A DNA stretch of 64,000 nucleotides from Lysobacter sp. (GTDB lineage: Bacteria; Pseudomonadota; Gammaproteobacteria; Xanthomonadales; Xanthomonadaceae), in NCBI GenBank assembly GCA_008015835.1, contig SSGH01000024.1:1-64000 (forward strand), in the 5' to 3' direction. Made by a program: the position numbers and the translations under genes. This document shows positions 34,780-43,207 of this stretch, one piece after another (positions within the stretch are counted from its first letter, which is position 1; every line of letters begins with the position of its first letter). The notes below the pieces were generated by a model, which searched no databases, was not told where the DNA came from, and saw only the letters and a program-made list of their open reading frames with translations.

Positions 34780-35277
34780 ATGACCGCCGTTCGCGCCACG
34801 TTCTTCTCCGCCCTCGTCGCGTTCGCGGGCATCGCCGGCAGCGGCTGCGCGCGCTCGGAAACCCGAAGCGCGCCGGCGCCCGCCGCGAGCGGCGCGATCG
34901 AAGGGGCAATCGAAGGGGCCATCGAAGGGTCGATCCTGCATCCGGCGCACGCGATTCCGCCGATGCGGATCTGCGCGATCGGCAGCGGCGCGCCGAACGC
35001 GGCCAAACGCGTTTGCGTCGACACGCGTCGCGATCAAGGCCGCTACCGCATCGCGGGTTTGCCGGCGGACGCGTACGTCGTCATCGCCGAAACCACCGAC
35101 GACAGCGCGATGTATCGCGTCGGCGGCCACATGCAGCAAGTGCAGTGCATTCGCGCGCCCTGCCCGGAAATGCCGAAATCGGTAGTGGTGGGCGAAGGTG
35201 CGACGGTCGACGGTATCGACCTCGATCGGTTCTACGACGCGCGCGACGACTTTCCTTCGTTGCGGAACGGACGTTAA
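34780..35277 (+). CDS. Putative lipoprotein
   Basis: A 165-residue protein with a lipoprotein-like N-terminus (FFSALVAFAGIAGSGCARSE; lipobox-like AGSGC with Cys near residue 22). It is followed by an Ala/Glu/Gly stretch in which a GAIEGAIEG repeat is encoded by a 12-nt tandem repeat (about 34893-34930). The rest resembles a small carboxypeptidase-regulatory-like beta domain (RYRIAGLPADAYVVIAETTD). It starts 50 nt after the kinase gene and could be part of the same unit. Start chosen at 34780 because the signal peptide begins there. Confidence 0.7.
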   Translation: MTAVRATFFSALVAFAGIAGSGCARSETRSAPAPAASGAIEGAIEGAIEGSILHPAHAIPPMRICAIGSGAPNAAKRVCVDTRRDQGRYRIAGLPADAYVVIAETTDDSAMYRVGGHMQQVQCIRAPCPEMPKSVVVGEGATVDGIDLDRFYDARDDFPSLRNGR

Positions 35278-35599
35278 GGCTTTCCTTGATTGAGCTCTTA
35301 CCGATTTTGACCTTGCATAAAGGTAAACCACCGCATTGAATCCAGACCCATCGGGCGGCGGGCAGGACGCCCGCAGCCCGATAGCAATACGGCAATAGGA
35401 TTGATCTGTCGGGGAAAAGTGTTTTCTTTCGCCGACTTTTCTTTTGCACGAGCAAAAGAAAAGTCGGTCGCGCGCGAGCGCGAAAGCGCTTGACCTGAGT
35501 GAATCAGATTCGTGGCATAAGCCAAGCTTCGGACACCGTATCGACGCTGAAAAACGCGAATGCATCGATTGGAAACCGTCGATAAACAGACCGCCAACC
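35278..35599. repeat. Intergenic repeat-like segment with 16-bp hairpin
   Basis: The 322-nt gap between the convergent lipoprotein and tdk genes holds no credible gene. It contains a perfect 16-bp stem (35432-35447 with 35452-35467, loop ACGA) made of CCGACTTTTCTTTTGC and its complement, and a GC-rich dyad near 35350-35390 (GGGCGGCGGGCAGGACGCCC). The mixed composition looks like a mobile intergenic repeat that may also terminate both transcripts. A 101-codon minus-strand ORF here is judged spurious. Confidence 0.6.
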
Positions 35600-36223
35600 T
35601 CAACCCAACGGCAGCGGCGTCTGCATCGGTTCGATCCGGCCTTCGCCGCGCATCACTTTCTTGAACTCGGCGCGGCTGACCGACACGTAGCGTTCGTTGC
35701 CGCCGATCTCCACCTGCGGCCCGTCCTGCACGGCGAAACCGTTATCGTCCACGCGCACGGTCATCGTCGCTTTCTTGCCGCTGTGGCAGATGGTTTTGAT
35801 CTCGGCCATCTCGTCGGCCCAGGCCAATAAATATTGGCTGCCCTCGAACAACTCGCCGCGGAAATCGGTGCGCAGGCCGTAGCACAGCACCGGGATGCGC
35901 AATGCGTCCACCACTTCGCTCAGTTGCCACACCTGCGGTTTGGTCAGGAACTGCGCCTCGTCCACCAGCACGCAGTCGACCTTGCCGTGCTTCGCGATGT
36001 CGGCGCGCACCCAGGCTTCGAGATCGTCGGTGCGCGAAAACGCCTCGCCCTCGGCGCGCAACCCGATCCGCGACGACACCGTGCCGCTGCCGTCGCGGAA
36101 ATCCAGCGCGGGCGTGAACAGCAGCACGCGCATGCCGCGCTCGCGATAGTTGTGCGCCGATTGCAGCAGCGTCGTGGTCTTGCCGGCGTTCATCGCCGAA
36201 TAATAGAAATAGAGCTTGGCCAT
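35600..36223 (-). CDS. tdk: Thymidine kinase
   Basis: A 207-residue cytosolic enzyme phosphorylating thymidine to dTMP (type II, TK1-like). The P-loop is at the N-terminus ([17 protein letters not shown]), DEAQFLT with the catalytic Glu lies near residue 88, and the substrate lasso lies around [16 protein letters not shown]. The usual C-terminal zinc-binding cysteines are sparse: I see only one CxxxK segment ([13 protein letters not shown]) and no second CxxC pair. The start at 36223 places the P-loop at the proper distance. Upstream in-frame codons are not homologous. Confidence 0.93.
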   Translation of the reverse strand: MAKLYFYYSAMNAGKTTTLLQSAHNYRERGMRVLLFTPALDFRDGSGTVSSRIGLRAEGEAFSRTDDLEAWVRADIAKHGKVDCVLVDEAQFLTKPQVWQLSEVVDALRIPVLCYGLRTDFRGELFEGSQYLLAWADEMAEIKTICHSGKKATMTVRVDDNGFAVQDGPQVEIGGNERYVSVSRAEFKKVMRGEGRIEPMQTPLPLG

Positions 36224-36367
36224 GCGTCCGGTCGGGCCGGCATGCGCCGGAGGGCGGGAGGATGCGCGATTGTCCCCGCCCACCGCCGGCCGGCGCAAGC
36301 GCGCTCGAGCCGCGATAAGCGGCGTCCGGGTTCGCTCCGAACTTCAACGTCGCGACGCCCGAAACGG

Positions 36368-36393
36368 CGAACGGCGCCGTCGGGCGCCGTTCG
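36368..36393. terminator. 11-bp stem downstream of Sel1-like gene
   Basis: CGAACGGCGCC and its complement around a GTCG loop form a perfect hairpin in the 215-nt gap between the minus-strand Sel1-like gene and tdk. There is no U-tract; function as a terminator is plausible. The rest of the gap shows nothing definite. Confidence 0.45.
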
Positions 36394-36438
36394 CGGGAAG
36401 GCGCAGCGTCGGTCGTCGCGCCGACGCGCGGGACGCGA

Positions 36439-37230
36439 TCAAGGCGTCTTCGGCGCTTCCGTCTTCTCCGGCGTCGCCGGTTGTTTCGAGGTGGATTGGA
36501 AATCGCCGATGGTCACGGTCACGTTCTTCCAAGCGTGATCCTCGAACTCCCAGTATTTCTTGGGATCGGTCCGCGAGGCTTCGTACATGCGCTCCAAGTT
36601 CACGCCGCCGCCGTCGCCGAAGAGGCTGATGCCGGTGCCGCGGGTGACGATGGCCAGATGGTTCGCGAAACCGGTGCGCGAACCGGTGACTTTGTTTTTG
36701 CCTTTCGCCAGCGCCGCCGCGAAGCGCGGTTTGGCGGCGGGGTCGCCAAATTCCTTGTACAGCGCATTCCCGCGCGCGGGCACCGCCGCCTGCTGTTCGG
36801 GCGTCAACGCCGCCCACATTTTTTCGCGGATCGCGAGGAACTGCGGATAGCCGCGTTCGGCGGCGATATCGGCCCACACGTAGGCTTCCACCGGATCCTT
36901 GCCGACGCCGACGCCGTGCCAATACAGCATGCTCAAACGATGCTGCGAATACTTATCGGCGTAGCGCGCGGCTTTGCGGAAATGTTTGGCGGCGTCGCTC
37001 CAATCGCCGTTCGCCGCGGCTTTCGCGGCGTAGATGCGATGCAGCTCGTTGGGATGGTTGGCCGCCATCTTCGCCAACTGATCGTATTCGTCCATGGCCT
37101 TGGCGTCGGTATCGACGCCGGCCTTCGCCTGCTCGATATCTTCGATCGACGCGTCGGGCGTCGCCGCCTGCAGGGGCGCGGCCAGGGCGAAGACGATCGC
37201 GACGACCAGAGCGGACATCCGGGTATTCAT
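36439..37230 (-). CDS. Exported Sel1-like protein, paralogue 2
   Basis: A 263-residue protein with a signal peptide (MSALVVAIVFALAAPLQAA). It then has helical Sel1-type repeats (HFRKAARYADKYSQHRLSML, AYVWADIAAERGYPQFLAIR) and the segment FGDPAAKPRF...GSRTGF shared with the upstream gene. The C-terminal part (GDGGGVNLERMYEASRTDPK) resembles the equivalent region of its paralogue. Sel1 repeats usually mediate protein-protein contacts; no catalytic motif is seen. The start is at 37230, where the signal peptide begins. 83 nt separate the two paralogues. Confidence 0.75.
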   Translation of the reverse strand: MNTRMSALVVAIVFALAAPLQAATPDASIEDIEQAKAGVDTDAKAMDEYDQLAKMAANHPNELHRIYAAKAAANGDWSDAAKHFRKAARYADKYSQHRLSMLYWHGVGVGKDPVEAYVWADIAAERGYPQFLAIREKMWAALTPEQQAAVPARGNALYKEFGDPAAKPRFAAALAKGKNKVTGSRTGFANHLAIVTRGTGISLFGDGGGVNLERMYEASRTDPKKYWEFEDHAWKNVTVTIGDFQSTSKQPATPEKTEAPKTP

Positions 37231-37313
37231 GGGGGTCTCCAAGAGAGAAGAAACGACGGGGGGAGGGGAGAGAATCGCGTGTCGCTGACGCATCGTTCGG
37301 CGCGCGCCGCGCG

Positions 37314-38108
37314 TCACTGCGGCGGCGACGGCACCGTGGGTTCTTGCGCATCCACCTGCGGCGCGGTTTTGGGAATGCGCGAATCGGTGGATTCGATCGA
37401 GGTGGTTTCCAACTCGCCGATCCGCACTTTGCCGATCTTCGGTTTCATCCAGTGGCGGTCTTGCCAGGCCCAATACTTCTTGGCGTCCCAGTAGCGGTCG
37501 TCGTAGTACTTGCTGCCTTCGATCGCTTGTTCGCCGGCCGGGCCGGGGATTTCGATGCGCACGCCGCGATCGAAACCGGTGCGGCTGCCGGTCATCTCGC
37601 GACGGCCGACGCGCAGCTTGTGTTCGTAGCGCGGTTTGGCCGCGGCGTCGCCGAATTGCGCGTAAAGCGTCTGGCCTTCGGCGACCGCGCGTTCGCGTTC
37701 GGCGGCGCTCAGCGCGTTCCAATACTTTTCGCGCAACAGCAGGAAACCGCGATAGCCGCGTTCGGCGGCCAAATCCATCCAGGCGTAGGCCAGGGCCGGA
37801 TCGCGCGCCGTGCCTTCGCCGTTCCAGTACATCTCCGCGACCATGCCCTGCGCGGGTTTGTCGGCGTAAAAGCCGGCGCGGCGGAAGAAACGCAGCGCGT
37901 TCTCGAAATCGCGCTTCTTGTACGCCTCCAACCCCATCAATCGGTACTTGATGTCTTGATGGTGTTCAAGGAAGCCGGCGGTGGTCAGCATCGGGTCTTC
38001 GACCGGCGCGCTCGCGGGCTCGGCGGACCACGCCGACAGCGGCGCGGCGAACGCCAGAACGAGCAGTGCGGGAGCGAAACGGGACACGGGGCGGGACGCG
38101 CGAATCAT
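37314..38108 (-). CDS. Exported Sel1-like protein, paralogue 1
   Basis: A 264-residue protein. A signal peptide (RFAPALLVLAFAAPLSAWSA) is followed by Sel1-like helices (ENALRFFRRAGFYADKPAQG, AYAWMDLAAERGYRGFLLLR), then FGDAAAKPRY and GSRTGF as in paralogue 2. The tail has a longer aromatic stretch (KYYDDRYWDAKKYWAWQDRH). It probably arose with its neighbour by tandem duplication. In the family these are periplasmic or envelope proteins of unknown function. Confidence 0.75.
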   Translation of the reverse strand: MIRASRPVSRFAPALLVLAFAAPLSAWSAEPASAPVEDPMLTTAGFLEHHQDIKYRLMGLEAYKKRDFENALRFFRRAGFYADKPAQGMVAEMYWNGEGTARDPALAYAWMDLAAERGYRGFLLLREKYWNALSAAERERAVAEGQTLYAQFGDAAAKPRYEHKLRVGRREMTGSRTGFDRGVRIEIPGPAGEQAIEGSKYYDDRYWDAKKYWAWQDRHWMKPKIGKVRIGELETTSIESTDSRIPKTAPQVDAQEPTVPSPPQ

Positions 38109-38227
38109 GGGGTTGCGGAATCCTTGCCGGAGTCGATACATGCAATGGATGCGTACGTTAGCGGATCGGACGCGCCAAGACGGGTAAACTGATGGCCTAC
38201 AGGACTTTGGTCATTCCCGCTTTTTTC

Positions 38228-40204
38228 ATGCACGGTCTCAATCCTCCCCAACGCGAAGCGGTGCTGCACGCCGACGGCCCGCTGCTGGTGTTGGCCGGCG
38301 CGGGCAGCGGCAAAACCCGCGTGATCGTGGAGAAGATCGCGCACTTGATCCAATCGCGGCGCTTTCCGGCCAAGCGCATCGCCGCCATCACCTTCACCAA
38401 CAAAGCGGCGAAGGAAATGCGCGAACGCGTGGCGCGCCGGATCAAAGGCGACGCGGCCGAAGGCTTGACCATCTGCACGTTTCATGCGCTGGGCTTGCGC
38501 TTGGTGCAGATCGAACACGCGAAGCTGGGGCTCAAGCGCGGATTTTCGGTGTTCGACAGCGACGACTCGCTCGCGCAGTTGAAAGATTTGATGCCCGGCG
38601 CCAAGCCCGACGCGGTGCAGGCGATGCAGGGCTTGATTTCGCGCGCGAAGAACGCCGGACTTTCGCCCGAGCAAGCGGCGGAGGCGGCGATCGCGCCGCG
38701 CGAGCGCGAAGCGGCGGCGCTCTACGCCAAATACCAACAGCGTTTGGCGACGTTCAACGCGGTGGATTTCGACGATCTGATCCGCTTGCCGGTGAGCCTG
38801 CTGGAAAGCGACGCGGAGTGCCGCTTGGCGTGGCGCGAACGTATCGGCTATTTGCTGGTGGACGAGTGCCAGGACACCAACGACGCGCAGTACCGATTCC
38901 TGAAGGGGCTCGCCAGCGACCGCGGCGATTTCACCTGCGTGGGCGACGACGATCAAAGCATCTACGCGTGGCGCGGCGCGAACCCGGAAAACCTGTCGCA
39001 GTTGGGCAAGGACTACCCGGCGCTGCGGATCGTCAAGCTCGAACAGAACTACCGCTGCAGCAATCGCGTGCTGCGCGCGGCCAACGCGCTGATCGCGCAC
39101 AATCCGCACGAGCACCCGAAGAAACTGTGGAGCGATCAGGCCGACGGCGAGCGCATCCGCATTCTCGAATGCCGCGACGACGACCACGAGGCCGAGCGCA
39201 TCGCCAGCGAAATCCAGTTCATCAACGCCTCGCGGCAGGCGCCGTGGCAGGAGTTCTGTATCCTGTTCCGCGGCAATCATCAATCGCGGCCGCTGGAAAA
39301 AGCGCTGCAATTGCTGCGCATTCCCTACCACCTCAGCGGCGGCACCGCGTTCTTGGATCGCGGCGAAGTCAAAGACGCGCTGGCATGGCTGCGCTTGATC
39401 GCGAATCCCGAGGACGACGCGGCGTTTCTGCGCGCGGTGCAATCGCCCAAGCGCGAGATCGGCGTGACCACGCTCGCGAAACTCGGCGAATTGGCGCAGC
39501 ACGCGCATCTGCCGTTGGCCCGCGCCGCCGAATCGATGAGCTTGCTCAAACAACTGCAGCCGCGCGCGGCGAATGCGTTGAGCGGGTTCGTGGATCTGGT
39601 CCGCAGCCTGCGCGACGACGCGAAGCGTTTGCCGCCGTCGGAACTGGTGCGCACACTCAACGAGCGCTCCGGGTTGATCGCCGCGCTGCGCGCGCAGTGC
39701 AAGACCGAACAACTGTTCCAACTGCGTCGCGGCAATCTGGACGAATTGGCCGATTGGTTCGATGGTGCGCGCGGCGCCGGTCCCGGCGAATTGGCGGCGT
39801 CGCTGGCGCTGCTCAGCCATGCCGACAAGGGCGACCCGGGCAATCAAGTGCGCTTGATGAGCCTGCACGCGGCGAAAGGCCTGGAATTTCGCTACGTCTT
39901 CATCATCGGGATGGAGGACGGCTCGCTGCCGCACGAGGCCAGTCTCGAAGAGGGCCGGCTCGACGAGGAACGTCGCTTGCTCTACGTCGGCATCACCCGC
40001 GCGAAGGAACAACTGTGGTTGTCGTATGCGCGCGAGGCGCAGCGTTGGGGCACGAAATTGCGGTTGACGCCGAGCCGCTTCCTCGACGAACTGCCGAGCG
40101 CCGAACTGCAGCGCGACGGCGCGGATCCGGTGGCCGACGCCGCGCGCAAGCACGAGCGCGCCAGCGTTAATTTCGCGGCGATCAAAGCGTTGCTGGAAGA
40201 CTGA
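38228..40204 (+). CDS. rep: ATP-dependent DNA helicase Rep
   Basis: A 658-residue superfamily 1A 3'-5' helicase that clears proteins ahead of replication forks. All motifs are visible: I (LAGAGSGKTRVI), II (VDECQDTND), III (GDDDQSIYAWRGA), IV region (LEQNYRCSNRVL), V (LMSLHAAKGLEF) and VI (VGITRAKEQLWL). The length fits Rep rather than UvrD. I chose ATG 38228 (MHGLNPPQREAV) because homology begins there; an in-frame ATG at 38192 would add 12 residues. It is divergent from the Sel1-like gene with about 120 nt between. Confidence 0.95.
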   Translation: MHGLNPPQREAVLHADGPLLVLAGAGSGKTRVIVEKIAHLIQSRRFPAKRIAAITFTNKAAKEMRERVARRIKGDAAEGLTICTFHALGLRLVQIEHAKLGLKRGFSVFDSDDSLAQLKDLMPGAKPDAVQAMQGLISRAKNAGLSPEQAAEAAIAPREREAAALYAKYQQRLATFNAVDFDDLIRLPVSLLESDAECRLAWRERIGYLLVDECQDTNDAQYRFLKGLASDRGDFTCVGDDDQSIYAWRGANPENLSQLGKDYPALRIVKLEQNYRCSNRVLRAANALIAHNPHEHPKKLWSDQADGERIRILECRDDDHEAERIASEIQFINASRQAPWQEFCILFRGNHQSRPLEKALQLLRIPYHLSGGTAFLDRGEVKDALAWLRLIANPEDDAAFLRAVQSPKREIGVTTLAKLGELAQHAHLPLARAAESMSLLKQLQPRAANALSGFVDLVRSLRDDAKRLPPSELVRTLNERSGLIAALRAQCKTEQLFQLRRGNLDELADWFDGARGAGPGELAASLALLSHADKGDPGNQVRLMSLHAAKGLEFRYVFIIGMEDGSLPHEASLEEGRLDEERRLLYVGITRAKEQLWLSYAREAQRWGTKLRLTPSRFLDELPSAELQRDGADPVADAARKHERASVNFAAIKALLED

Positions 40205-40218
40205 GGGGCGCGCCGGTC

Positions 40219-41007
40219 ATGGACTCGTCGATCGTGAGCTGGCTGGTCGTCGGCATCGTCGCGTTAGCCGCATCGCTGCTGACGTTCTTCTCCGGTTTCG
40301 GCCTGGGCACGTTGTTGCTGCCGGCCTTCGCCTTGTTCATGCCGCTGCCGCTGGCGGTGGCGGCGACCGCGGTGGTGCACGGCGCGAACGGGCTGTTCAA
40401 GGTCGCGCTGACGCATCGGCATATCGATCGCCGCACGCTGCTGCGGTTCGCGCCGCCAGCGATCGTCGCGGCGTTCGTCGGCGCATGGCTGCTCTCGCGC
40501 TTGGGCGAACAGCCCGCGCTGTACGCGTATTCGGCGTTCGGCCGCGAATTCCAGATTCTGCCGCTGAAATTGGTGGTCGGCGCGTTGCTGTTGTTCTTCG
40601 CGCTGGTGGAGTTGGTGCCGAAGCTGCGCGACATGGAATTCGACGCGCGCTGGATTCCGCTCGGCGGCGCGCTCAGCGGGTTCTTCGGCGGCCTCGCCGG
40701 CATGCAGGGCGCATTGCGCAGCGCGTTCCTGGTGCGCGCGGGCTTGGACAAACAGGCGTACGTGGCCACCGGCGCGGCGATCGCGCTGCTGATCGACGCC
40801 GCGCGCCTGTCGCAGTATTCGACGGCGTTGGCGCGCGACGTCGCACGGCTCGACGCACGCATGCTGCTGGTCGCGACCGTCTGCGCGTTTATCGGCGCCT
40901 ACGCCGGCAACAAACTGCTGAAGAAAACGACGATGGCCGGCGTGCAGCGGCTCGTCGCGGCGCTGTTGTTCGCGTTCGCGATCGGCACCATCGCGGGCGT
41001 GCTGTAG
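40219..41007 (+). CDS. TSUP (TauE/SafE) family membrane transporter
   Basis: A 262-residue polytopic protein of the TSUP family, whose members export sulfite or organosulfonates or permeate small anions. The N-terminal motif ASLLTFFSGFGLGTLLLPAF and the repeated GGLAGMQGALRSAFLV segment in the second half are typical of its two-fold pseudo-symmetry. About seven hydrophobic segments are present. It lies 14 nt after rep. The substrate is not predictable. Confidence 0.85.
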   Translation: MDSSIVSWLVVGIVALAASLLTFFSGFGLGTLLLPAFALFMPLPLAVAATAVVHGANGLFKVALTHRHIDRRTLLRFAPPAIVAAFVGAWLLSRLGEQPALYAYSAFGREFQILPLKLVVGALLLFFALVELVPKLRDMEFDARWIPLGGALSGFFGGLAGMQGALRSAFLVRAGLDKQAYVATGAAIALLIDAARLSQYSTALARDVARLDARMLLVATVCAFIGAYAGNKLLKKTTMAGVQRLVAALLFAFAIGTIAGVL

Positions 41008-41081
41008 TGCGGTCATCCGGGTCGGCTACACTGCCGGCTTGGTTTTTTCGACCTTCTTTCCGATCGTTCCACGGAGTGCTT

Positions 41082-41999
41082 ATGCGTCGTTCTCTTCTGT
41101 TGCTCGCGCTCGCGCCTGCGCTGCTGACGATGGCCGGTTGCCGTACGCTCGCCGACGCTCCCGCATCGACGCCCGCGCCGATGCCTGCGCAGACGCCCGC
41201 CGTCGCGAGCGCGGAGTCCGCGCCGGCCAACGACAATCTCAACGCCACGCTCTGGATGCAGCGCGCGGTGGAATATCGCGGCACGGCCGAAAGCGTGTAT
41301 CGCGGCGCGATGGCGCGCCTGGACGAGGCCTTGAAGGATCCCACCTGGGATGCGCTGCCCCCGGACGAACGCACCGTGCCCGCGCGCGGATTGCCGCCGG
41401 CCGTCATCGTGGATGTGGACGAAACCGTGCTCGACAACTCGCCGTATCAGGCGCGGCTGGTTCGCGACGGCGCGCAGTACGACGAGGTGAGCTGGGACGC
41501 CTGGGTGCAGGAGCAGAAAGCGCGGCCGGTGCCCGGCGCGCTCGAGTTCGCGCGCTACGCCAGCGCGCGCGGCGTGACCATCGTGTACATCTCCAATCGC
41601 GCCGAGCATCTGGGCGCGCCGACGTTGGCGAATCTGCGCGCGGTGGGTTTCCCGGCGAAAGACGACAGCGTGTTCCTGGGGCTGGGCACGTTCGTAGAGG
41701 GCTGCGAGCAGGAGGGCTCGGAAAAGCGATGCCGGCGCGAACTAGCCGGGCGTCGCTATCGCATCCTGATGCAGTTCGGCGACCAACTCGGCGATTTCGC
41801 CCAGATCGTCGCCAACACGCCGCAGGACCGCGCCGCGCTGTACGACCGCCACGCCGCCTGGTTCGGCCAACGCTGGTGGATGCTGCCCAACCCGAGCTAC
41901 GGGTCGTGGGAGCCGGCGTTGTTCAACAACGCCTGGAGCGAACCGCTGGAGTCCCGGCGGGCGCGCAAGCGCGAAGCGCTGGACACCGCTGATCGATAA
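41082..41999 (+). CDS. Class C (e(P4)-type) acid phosphatase / 5'-nucleotidase lipoprotein
   Basis: A 305-residue outer-membrane lipoprotein. The signal and lipobox are in LLALAPALLTMAGCRTL (Cys20). The HAD core is visible: AVIVDVDETVLDN (DxD nucleophile), VTIVYISNRAEHLG and the late GRRYRILMQFGDQLGDF. Relatives include Haemophilus e(P4), which dephosphorylates nucleotides for nicotinamide and haem acquisition. A Fur-box-like sequence overlaps its stop codon. Start at 41082 from the signal peptide. Confidence 0.88.
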   Translation: MRRSLLLLALAPALLTMAGCRTLADAPASTPAPMPAQTPAVASAESAPANDNLNATLWMQRAVEYRGTAESVYRGAMARLDEALKDPTWDALPPDERTVPARGLPPAVIVDVDETVLDNSPYQARLVRDGAQYDEVSWDAWVQEQKARPVPGALEFARYASARGVTIVYISNRAEHLGAPTLANLRAVGFPAKDDSVFLGLGTFVEGCEQEGSEKRCRRELAGRRYRILMQFGDQLGDFAQIVANTPQDRAALYDRHAAWFGQRWWMLPNPSYGSWEPALFNNAWSEPLESRRARKREALDTADR

Positions 42000-42013
42000 G
42001 AATCGTTTTCAAT
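41995..42013. promoter_or_regulatory. Candidate Fur box
   Basis: GATAAGAATCGTTTTCAAT matches 15 of 19 positions of the AATGAGAATCGTTCTCATT form of Fur box common in pseudomonads and xanthomonads (comparison from memory). It lies upstream of the candidate small RNA promoter and overlaps the phosphatase stop codon. Confidence 0.4.
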
Positions 42014-42042
42014 CAATTACTTGTGCGGGCTTTATTGAAGCA

Positions 42043-42160
42043 TTGCATTAACTTCGAGCGGGCGCTATTCTGCCCGCCATCCGGCGCTGCCGGAGCCATG
42101 CCACAACCGTAGCTCTCCGGCGCGAGCCGGCTTCAAGGAGGCCTTGAGCCTCCTTTTTTC
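42043..42160 (+). ncRNA. Candidate small RNA or leader with promoter and strong terminator
   Basis: A sigma-70-like promoter (TTGCAT at 42043, 17-nt spacer, TATTCT at 42066) is followed by about 80 nt. These contain a CCGGCGCTGCCGG hairpin and a CTCCGGCGCGAGCCGG hairpin. A textbook intrinsic terminator comes next: stem AAGGAGGC/GCCTCCTT (42135-42155, loop CTTGA), then a T-run. There is no ORF beyond a 4-codon ATG CCA CAA CCG TAG. It could be a trans-acting sRNA, or an attenuated leader for the lipoprotein gene at 42263. Confidence 0.45.
42135..42160 (+). terminator. Rho-independent terminator
   Basis: A perfect 8-bp GC-rich stem with a 5-nt loop, followed by TTTT then C. It is the clearest intrinsic terminator in the window. 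Confidence 0.8.
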
Positions 42161-42262
42161 TTGCCCGCCGTCACGGCGTATGGCCTTGCCGCGCCGACCC
42201 ACCCCCGCCAAGATGGCAAGCCGAACGTCGGCCGAAGACCGTCCGTTCTTCCGAAGGGGACC

Positions 42263-43207
42263 ATGCGCTACCGATCCGCTCTTTGCGGCTGCCTGCTGTT
42301 GCTGTCGGCGTCGATCGTCGGCGGCTGCGGGCAGGACCGTCCCGCCGATACCGGCGCGGCCGCGGAGCCGGCGGCCGCGGTGCTGCTGCTGGCCGCGCAT
42401 CTGCGCGCGAACGACCTCAACGCCTTCGCCCACGCCGCGGCCCCGCCGGAACTGCAGCCGCAGTTGCAGCAGGCATGGCGCGAGAACCGCAGCCTCTGGC
42501 CCTTGGACGAATTGCCGTTCGGCGAACGCGCGCCGGCGATGCTGCAGACGCTGGCCGCGCCCAAGTCCGAGACCACCCTGCGCCGCGGCTTCGATCGCCA
42601 GTTCGCCAACGCCAACCGCGACATTCGCTCGGCGGCGACCGCGCTGGGGCTGTTCGGCGTGAAATTCGTGCAGAACGACCCCGGCTTCAGCGAGGACGAA
42701 CGCGCCCACTACACGCAGTTGATCGGCGCGCTCAGCGAGTGGGCGAAGACCGCCAAGCTGGGCGACCCGCAGCGGGCGCGGCGCAGCATCGCCCAGCTCG
42801 CCGGCGCGGCGCGCCGCAGCGGCTTGGCGCAGCCGGAGGATTTCCGGCGTTTCGGGATGGAAGACAGCCTGCGCCGATTAGGGCCGGTGTTCGCCAGCGT
42901 GAAGACCGCGCTGGGGCAGTACGGCTTGGATCTGGACCGCAGCTTCGAACAGGCCACCGCCACCGTGGTGGCGCAGGACGGCGACACCGCCCGGGTTCGC
43001 GTGCGCTACCCGCTGGGCGAGCGGCAGATCGACACCGTGATCGGCCTGGAACGCGTCGGCAAGCGCTGGTATGTGCGCGATTACCTGCGGCACGCCCGCG
43101 AAGCGGCTGCGCCGCCACCGCCAGCAGTCGTACCGGAACAGGGCGCGCCGGGACGAATCTCGCCAGAGCAGGCCCCCCCGATATCGGCCGCGCCGACTTC
43201 GTCATAA
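42263..43207 (+). CDS. Putative lipoprotein upstream of plsB
   Basis: A 314-residue protein. The lipoprotein signal is CGCLLLLSASIVGGCGQDRP with a lipobox Cys at about residue 22. The mature part is helical and then beta-rich (DTARVRVRYPLGERQIDTVI and GKRWYVRDYLRHARE near the end), reminiscent of small DUF/NTF2-like envelope domains. No specific family is recognised. Its TAA overlaps the ATG of plsB (TAATG), suggesting translational coupling. Upstream lies the terminator of the candidate RNA at 42043-42160. Confidence 0.72.
   Translation: MRYRSALCGCLLLLSASIVGGCGQDRPADTGAAAEPAAAVLLLAAHLRANDLNAFAHAAAPPELQPQLQQAWRENRSLWPLDELPFGERAPAMLQTLAAPKSETTLRRGFDRQFANANRDIRSAATALGLFGVKFVQNDPGFSEDERAHYTQLIGALSEWAKTAKLGDPQRARRSIAQLAGAARRSGLAQPEDFRRFGMEDSLRRLGPVFASVKTALGQYGLDLDRSFEQATATVVAQDGDTARVRVRYPLGERQIDTVIGLERVGKRWYVRDYLRHAREAAAPPPPAVVPEQGAPGRISPEQAPPISAAPTSS

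Noticed and set aside
35298-35603. A 101-codon minus-strand ORF
   Set aside because: It spans the hairpin-rich intergenic repeat and ends against tdk. It has no domain and no ribosome-binding site.
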